Shown in pieces: positions 4,694 through 8,321 of a stretch of 8,321 nt of DNA. Source of the DNA: a bacterium (GTDB lineage Bacteria; Patescibacteria; Microgenomatia; Levybacterales; GWA1-39-11); NCBI GenBank assembly GCA_021825285.1, contig JAKAHW010000040.1:1-8321 (forward strand). Direction: 5' to 3'. A program made the translations under genes and the position numbers. The notes beneath the pieces were generated by a model, which had not been told where the DNA came from, did not search any database, and saw only the letters and a list, made by a program, of their open reading frames with translations. Numbering within the stretch: the stretch's first letter is position 1; each line of letters starts with the position of its first letter.

Positions 4694-6196
4694 ATGAAGT
4701 TGTTTAAGAGATATAAGTTGGAAATTCTAGCTTTCATTCCATTTGTCTTTGTATATTTTTTGACAAGGCTTTACAACATCACTTCTCTCCCGCTTTTTAC
4801 TGACGAGGCAATTTATACGAGATGGTCGCAAATTGCTCGGTATGATGCTGCTTGGCGCTTCATTTCTCTTACGGATGGAAAACAGCCATCTTTTGTGTGG
4901 TTAGATATGCTTTTTATGAAATTGATAAATGATCCTTTGCTTGCCGGAAGGTTGGTATCGGTTTTCGCAGGTTTATTGGGGTTGGTTGGGATATATTTTT
5001 TGGGAAGTGAATTATTTAAAAACAGAAAAATTGGAGTTATATCAAGCTTTTTATATTTAATTTTTCCTTACTCGTTGGTTTACGACAGAATGGCGCTTTA
5101 TGATTCGTTGGTTGCAGCAATATCAATATGGGCGCTTTATTTTGAAATTTTACTTATTAGAAAAAAAAGACTGGATTTGGCATTAATTCTCGGAATGGTT
5201 CTGGGAGCAGGAGTTCTTACAAAAAGCTCTGCATTCTTTTCAATATATCTTATGCCTTTTTTGTTGTTAATTTATAACTTCAGGGACAAGAAGTGGAAGG
5301 AAAGTCTATTTAAAACTGCGATTTTGTTTGGTGTTTCAATTATTTTTGCTTATGGTTGTTATTCTCTTTTAAGACTTTCTCCTTTTTACCACATCATCAA
5401 CGAAAAAAACGGAATTTTTGTTTACTCTTTTTCAGAATGGAAAGACCATCCTTTCAGATTTTTCCAAGGAAATTTGAGTGGTTTATTTAATTGGCTTTAC
5501 GTCTACTCAACAATTCCCACAGTCGTCTTAATGTTTGGCGCATTTTTAATTGGAGGAGTAAGGCAATTAAAAGAAAAGGCTCTGCTTTTTATATGGTTCT
5601 TTTTGCCGTTTGCTGCTCTTGCGCTATTTGGAAAAGTTTTGTATCCAAGGCATATTTTATTTATGGTGATGCCACTTTTAGTAATGGCTGCTTTCACACT
5701 TAATTTTCTTCTTGGGAAAATCAAAAATGTTCCTGCCAAAGTTTTCATCTTGTTTATCCTAGCTTTTCTTATGTTGAGGTCAGATTATATGATAATCACT
5801 GATTTTGCCCGTGCTCCAATTCCATTTTCCGATAAAGAGCAATACATTAACGGTTGGCCGGCAGGAGGAGGAGTGAAAGAGATTGTAAGCCTAGTAGATA
5901 ATGAGTCCAAGAAAGGAAAAGTTTATGTTGCAACCGAAGGGACTTTCGGATCGCTTCCTACTTATGCTATGGAGATTTATTTAGGGGACAATAGGAATGT
6001 AGAAAAAAGAGGAATTTGGCCGGTTCCGGATAAGATTCCTTTTGACCTTCAGGAAAAAGCAGAGAAAATGCCGGTTTATTTCATATTTAACCAAACCCAA
6101 ACACCTCCTCTTGGCTGGCCGATTACTTTAGTTAATAAATATAAAAAAGGAGTAAGCAGTAGCTACATGAGTGTTTATAGAGTTCTGCCAAAATAA
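4694..6196 (+). CDS. PMT/ArnT-like (GT39/GT83 type) GT-C membrane glycosyltransferase, 500 aa
   Basis: This integral membrane enzyme of the dolichyl-phosphate-mannose-protein mannosyltransferase/ArnT superfamily (PMT_2 type) uses a polyprenyl-phosphate sugar on the extracytoplasmic side. Key features are the first periplasmic loop with the acidic pair FTDEAIY (D37, E38), the KxP element DGKQPSFVW (K63, P65), AGRLVSVFAGLLGLVGIYFLG (about 84-104), YDRMALYDS (130-138), and YPRH (317-320) before a late membrane helix. Roughly 10-12 hydrophobic segments occupy residues 10-360. The last 140 residues form an extracytoplasmic soluble tail without recognised motifs. The start at ATG 4694 is chosen because the in-frame TTG 4679 precedes and would translate the TATAAT box. 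It is 21 bp after the MptB-like gene and 12 bp before the YfhO-like gene. The donor may be made by the GT2 enzyme at 2737. The acceptor (protein, lipid or polymer) is not shown. Confidence 0.85.
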   Translation: MKLFKRYKLEILAFIPFVFVYFLTRLYNITSLPLFTDEAIYTRWSQIARYDAAWRFISLTDGKQPSFVWLDMLFMKLINDPLLAGRLVSVFAGLLGLVGIYFLGSELFKNRKIGVISSFLYLIFPYSLVYDRMALYDSLVAAISIWALYFEILLIRKKRLDLALILGMVLGAGVLTKSSAFFSIYLMPFLLLIYNFRDKKWKESLFKTAILFGVSIIFAYGCYSLLRLSPFYHIINEKNGIFVYSFSEWKDHPFRFFQGNLSGLFNWLYVYSTIPTVVLMFGAFLIGGVRQLKEKALLFIWFFLPFAALALFGKVLYPRHILFMVMPLLVMAAFTLNFLLGKIKNVPAKVFILFILAFLMLRSDYMIITDFARAPIPFSDKEQYINGWPAGGGVKEIVSLVDNESKKGKVYVATEGTFGSLPTYAMEIYLGDNRNVEKRGIWPVPDKIPFDLQEKAEKMPVYFIFNQTQTPPLGWPITLVNKYKKGVSSSYMSVYRVLPK

Positions 6197-6199
6197 AAT
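6194..6199 (+). promoter_or_regulatory. Possible -10 box (TAAAAT) for the gene at 6209
   Basis: TAAAAT (5 of 6 of the -10 consensus) overlaps the TAA stop of the preceding gene and ends 9 nt before the ATG at 6209, a distance like those elsewhere in the window. I see no acceptable -35 at 16-18 bp, so this may be chance, with the gene simply co-transcribed. No Shine-Dalgarno sequence precedes the ATG. Confidence 0.3.
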
Positions 6200-6208
6200 C
6201 AATGGTTC

Positions 6209-8321
6209 ATGAAATTAAAAGAAATTATTCTTTTTAGTCTACTTCTGACTTTTGTCTTTTTCCTCTTTTTTGGTGTAAGCATGCTTTCCGGAAAAGTTCC
6301 GTATCCTGGGGATCTGTTGATTTCAGAATATACTCCTTGGAATACTTATTCGTATCTTGGATATGTTCCGGGATCCTATCCTTCTAAGGCTCAATATTTT
6401 GATGTTTTAAGACAAATTTATCCATGGAAAAATTTGGTTATCCAGAATCTTAAAAATTTTCAAATTCCTCTTTGGAATCCCTATAATTTTTCGGGAGCGC
6501 CTTTACTTGCCAACTTTCAGTCTTCAGTCTTTTATCCTTTGAATATTATTTATCTATTTGTCTCACAAATATATGCTTGGTCTATTCTTGTTGCCCTACA
6601 GCCCATTCTTGCAATTGTATTTACTTGGGCTTATGCAAAACAAATGAAAATTAGTAATTGGGGATCAATACTTTCATCAATGGCTTTTGGTTTATCATCG
6701 TTTATGAATGTTTGGCTTGAATATAACACAATAGGCCATGCAATTCTTTGGTTGCCGTTTCTGTTACTTTCTTTTGAAAAGCATCTTGAGAGTAGGAGAA
6801 GTTATTGGTTATTATTATTTAGTTTTGGATTTTTTTCATCGCTTTCGGCCGGGCATATCCAAATTTTCGGATACGTTTTCCTTTTTACCCTAATTTACAT
6901 TTTGTTTCGTCTTCTTACTACAGGTAACAGGAGGCTTATCCTCCTTTGGTTAAGCGTGATGCTTCTGTCATTAGGCTTGGGTAGTTTGCAATTATTCCCA
7001 GGGGTAGAATTAATTATTAATTCAGCAAGATCTTCACATGCTTACGATTCATTGATTAATAAAATGCTGATACAGCCTTGGCAACTTGTAATGGTTCTTG
7101 TCCCTGATTTTTTCGGAAATCCTGTAACCAGAAACTACTGGTTGGGCGATACCTATATTGGGAAAGTCTCATCAATAGGGATTGTCCCTTTGGTTTTTGT
7201 TTATTTTTCGTTAATTAACAAAAAAGAAACTTTGGTTAAATTTTTTGTTTGGTCATCAGCTGCCGTTCTTTTATTGACAACAATAAATCCAATTACAATG
7301 CTTCTTTATAGATTTGATATACCGTTTTTTTCATCAAGCAGCTCAACTTTGGGAATATTTATTTTTTGCTTTTGTTTGTCTATTTTGGCAGGATTTGGCT
7401 TTGATAAGTTTTTGGAAAAGAAACTGAAATTAAAACAATATCTTTTATGGATTAGTCCATTTCTCATTCTATTCCTTCTGTTGTTCTTATCAGTTATCCT
7501 TTTACCTAAAATTACTGCATTTACAAATTTATCGGTTGGTTTTCGCCCGTTGTCTCTGGTTTTCGGATTTTTCTTATTATTTTTGTTATCTTTATTACTC
7601 CTTAAGTTTAAAAAACTAAAGACATTAATCCTTTCTTTTTTTATCGCCCTGACTTTAGCTGAATTATTTTTGTTTTTTAATAAATTCAATCCTTTTGTCC
7701 CATCGCAGCTTGTTTTTCCGTCAACACCAATTTTTGGGTTTCTGAAGGAAACCGCCGGAATAAATCGTTATTGGGGTTATGGTGGGGCATTTATTGAGGC
7801 AAATTTTGCTACTCAGTATAAAATATTTTCACCTGATGGATACGACCCTTTATATCCGAAAAAATATGGTGAATTTATTCATTCTTCAAGCGATGGAAAA
7901 ATATTAACTGGCTTTTCAGACCAAAATCGATCCGATGCAGTAATTGCCAAAGGTTTTGGAGGTAAAGATTTTTACCAGAACGAATACCGTCTGAAAGTGC
8001 TGGATGTATTAGGGGTTAAATATATTCTGGATAAACTTGGGAATGGAAGCGATGAAAATACATATCCGGAGAGAAGATTTAAGCAGGTTTATTCTGAAGG
8101 GGAATGGAAGATTTTTGAAAATCTTAGGGCTTCTTCCCGAGCATTTTTAACTTCAAATTATCGAGTTTATAAAAGCAGGCAAGATTTTGAAAAGCATTTT
8201 TTTAGTCCAGGATTTAACCCGTCAGAAGAAATTTTGGTTAACCAAAATTTTCCCTTTGAACCTTCCTCTTATAGTCTAGCGATAAAACCCATAACTTATA
8301 ATGAGAATGAAATAAAATTTA
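6209..8321 (+). CDS. YfhO-family multi-pass membrane glycosyltransferase-like protein (3' end outside window)
   Basis: The frame is open from ATG 6209 through the window edge for 704 codons with no stop, so the protein is incomplete at its C terminus. It matches the YfhO family, large GT-C-like proteins. B. subtilis YfhO works with the undecaprenyl-phosphate-GlcNAc synthase CsbB in lipoteichoic-acid glycosylation. Visible hallmarks: after helix 1, PGDLL (33-37) and EYTPWN; FDVLRQIYPW (64-73); the signature stretch from IPLWNPYNFSGAPL (86-99) to NFQSSVFYPLN (102-112); SAGHIQIF (about 213-220). There are about a dozen hydrophobic segments to about residue 490. An extracytoplasmic domain with VLDVLGVKYIL (597-607), typical of the family's C-terminal region, follows. 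The start has no Shine-Dalgarno sequence; ATG 6202 is out of frame and closes quickly. It follows the PMT-like gene by 12 bp. With the GT2 gene at 2737 it would be a plausible donor-synthase/transferase pair. Confidence 0.85.
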   Translation, partial: MKLKEIILFSLLLTFVFFLFFGVSMLSGKVPYPGDLLISEYTPWNTYSYLGYVPGSYPSKAQYFDVLRQIYPWKNLVIQNLKNFQIPLWNPYNFSGAPLLANFQSSVFYPLNIIYLFVSQIYAWSILVALQPILAIVFTWAYAKQMKISNWGSILSSMAFGLSSFMNVWLEYNTIGHAILWLPFLLLSFEKHLESRRSYWLLLFSFGFFSSLSAGHIQIFGYVFLFTLIYILFRLLTTGNRRLILLWLSVMLLSLGLGSLQLFPGVELIINSARSSHAYDSLINKMLIQPWQLVMVLVPDFFGNPVTRNYWLGDTYIGKVSSIGIVPLVFVYFSLINKKETLVKFFVWSSAAVLLLTTINPITMLLYRFDIPFFSSSSSTLGIFIFCFCLSILAGFGFDKFLEKKLKLKQYLLWISPFLILFLLLFLSVILLPKITAFTNLSVGFRPLSLVFGFFLLFLLSLLLLKFKKLKTLILSFFIALTLAELFLFFNKFNPFVPSQLVFPSTPIFGFLKETAGINRYWGYGGAFIEANFATQYKIFSPDGYDPLYPKKYGEFIHSSSDGKILTGFSDQNRSDAVIAKGFGGKDFYQNEYRLKVLDVLGVKYILDKLGNGSDENTYPERRFKQVYSEGEWKIFENLRASSRAFLTSNYRVYKSRQDFEKHFFSPGFNPSEEILVNQNFPFEPSSYSLAIKPITYNENEIKF

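Noticed and set aside
5491..5748. Plus-strand 70-aa and minus-strand 81-aa frames
   Set aside because: Both are out-of-frame shadows inside the PMT-like gene.
7306..7689. Minus-strand 127-aa Lys/Asn-rich frame
   Set aside because: It is the reverse reading of hydrophobic, T-rich coding sequence in the YfhO-like gene, whose frame is open throughout.
1..8321. CRISPR array, insertion sequence, phage or integrase signatures
   Set aside because: No regularly spaced identical repeats, transposase or integrase frames, or long terminal inverted repeats were seen.

Overview
The window looks like a piece of an AT-rich, compact bacterial genome, most likely a Candidate Phyla Radiation (Patescibacteria, Microgenomates-like) organism. 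This rests on overall character rather than on a marker gene: short intergenic gaps, several small orphan proteins, a bacterial Lon protease, sigma70-type TTGACA/TATAAT promoters, and a dense set of membrane glycosyltransferases. TGA acts as a normal stop (genes ending at 1521 on the minus strand and at 4672), so the recoded-UGA code of Gracilibacteria/SR1 is unlikely.

Layout: 1-515 is the 3' end of lon, carrying the Ser-Lys protease dyad. 622-1032 (unknown soluble protein) and 1077-1469 (small four-helix membrane protein) follow on the plus strand. A convergent minus-strand orphan gene occupies 1521-2144. The stretch 2145-2492 has no protein gene. It holds a minus-strand tRNA-Glu(CTC) at 2270-2342, a run of degenerate heptamers in the tRNA leader, two divergent promoters and some small repeats. 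A 69-aa orphan (2493-2702) comes next. The rest, 2737-8321, is a surface-glycan cluster: a GT2 polyprenyl-phosphate sugar synthase, then three different multi-pass GT-C-type proteins (MptB/GT87-like, PMT/ArnT-like, YfhO-like). The last one runs off the window.

The glycosyltransferases make sense together. The cytoplasmic GT2 enzyme would charge an undecaprenyl/polyprenyl phosphate with a hexose, and the GT-C enzymes would use such lipid-linked sugars on the outer face of the membrane to decorate a cell-surface polymer or glycoprotein. The actual sugars and acceptor cannot be read from the sequence.

The most notable signal is in start sites. Nearly every gene that begins a transcript has a -10 box 6-10 nt before its ATG, so the mRNAs should be leaderless or nearly so. 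In two cases (2737, 4694) the A of the ATG is the expected +1. Longest-ORF calls there wrongly extend the protein through the -10 box, giving a spurious 'MYNxFM' N terminus. The one gene that overlaps its upstream neighbour (3485) instead has a Shine-Dalgarno-like sequence.
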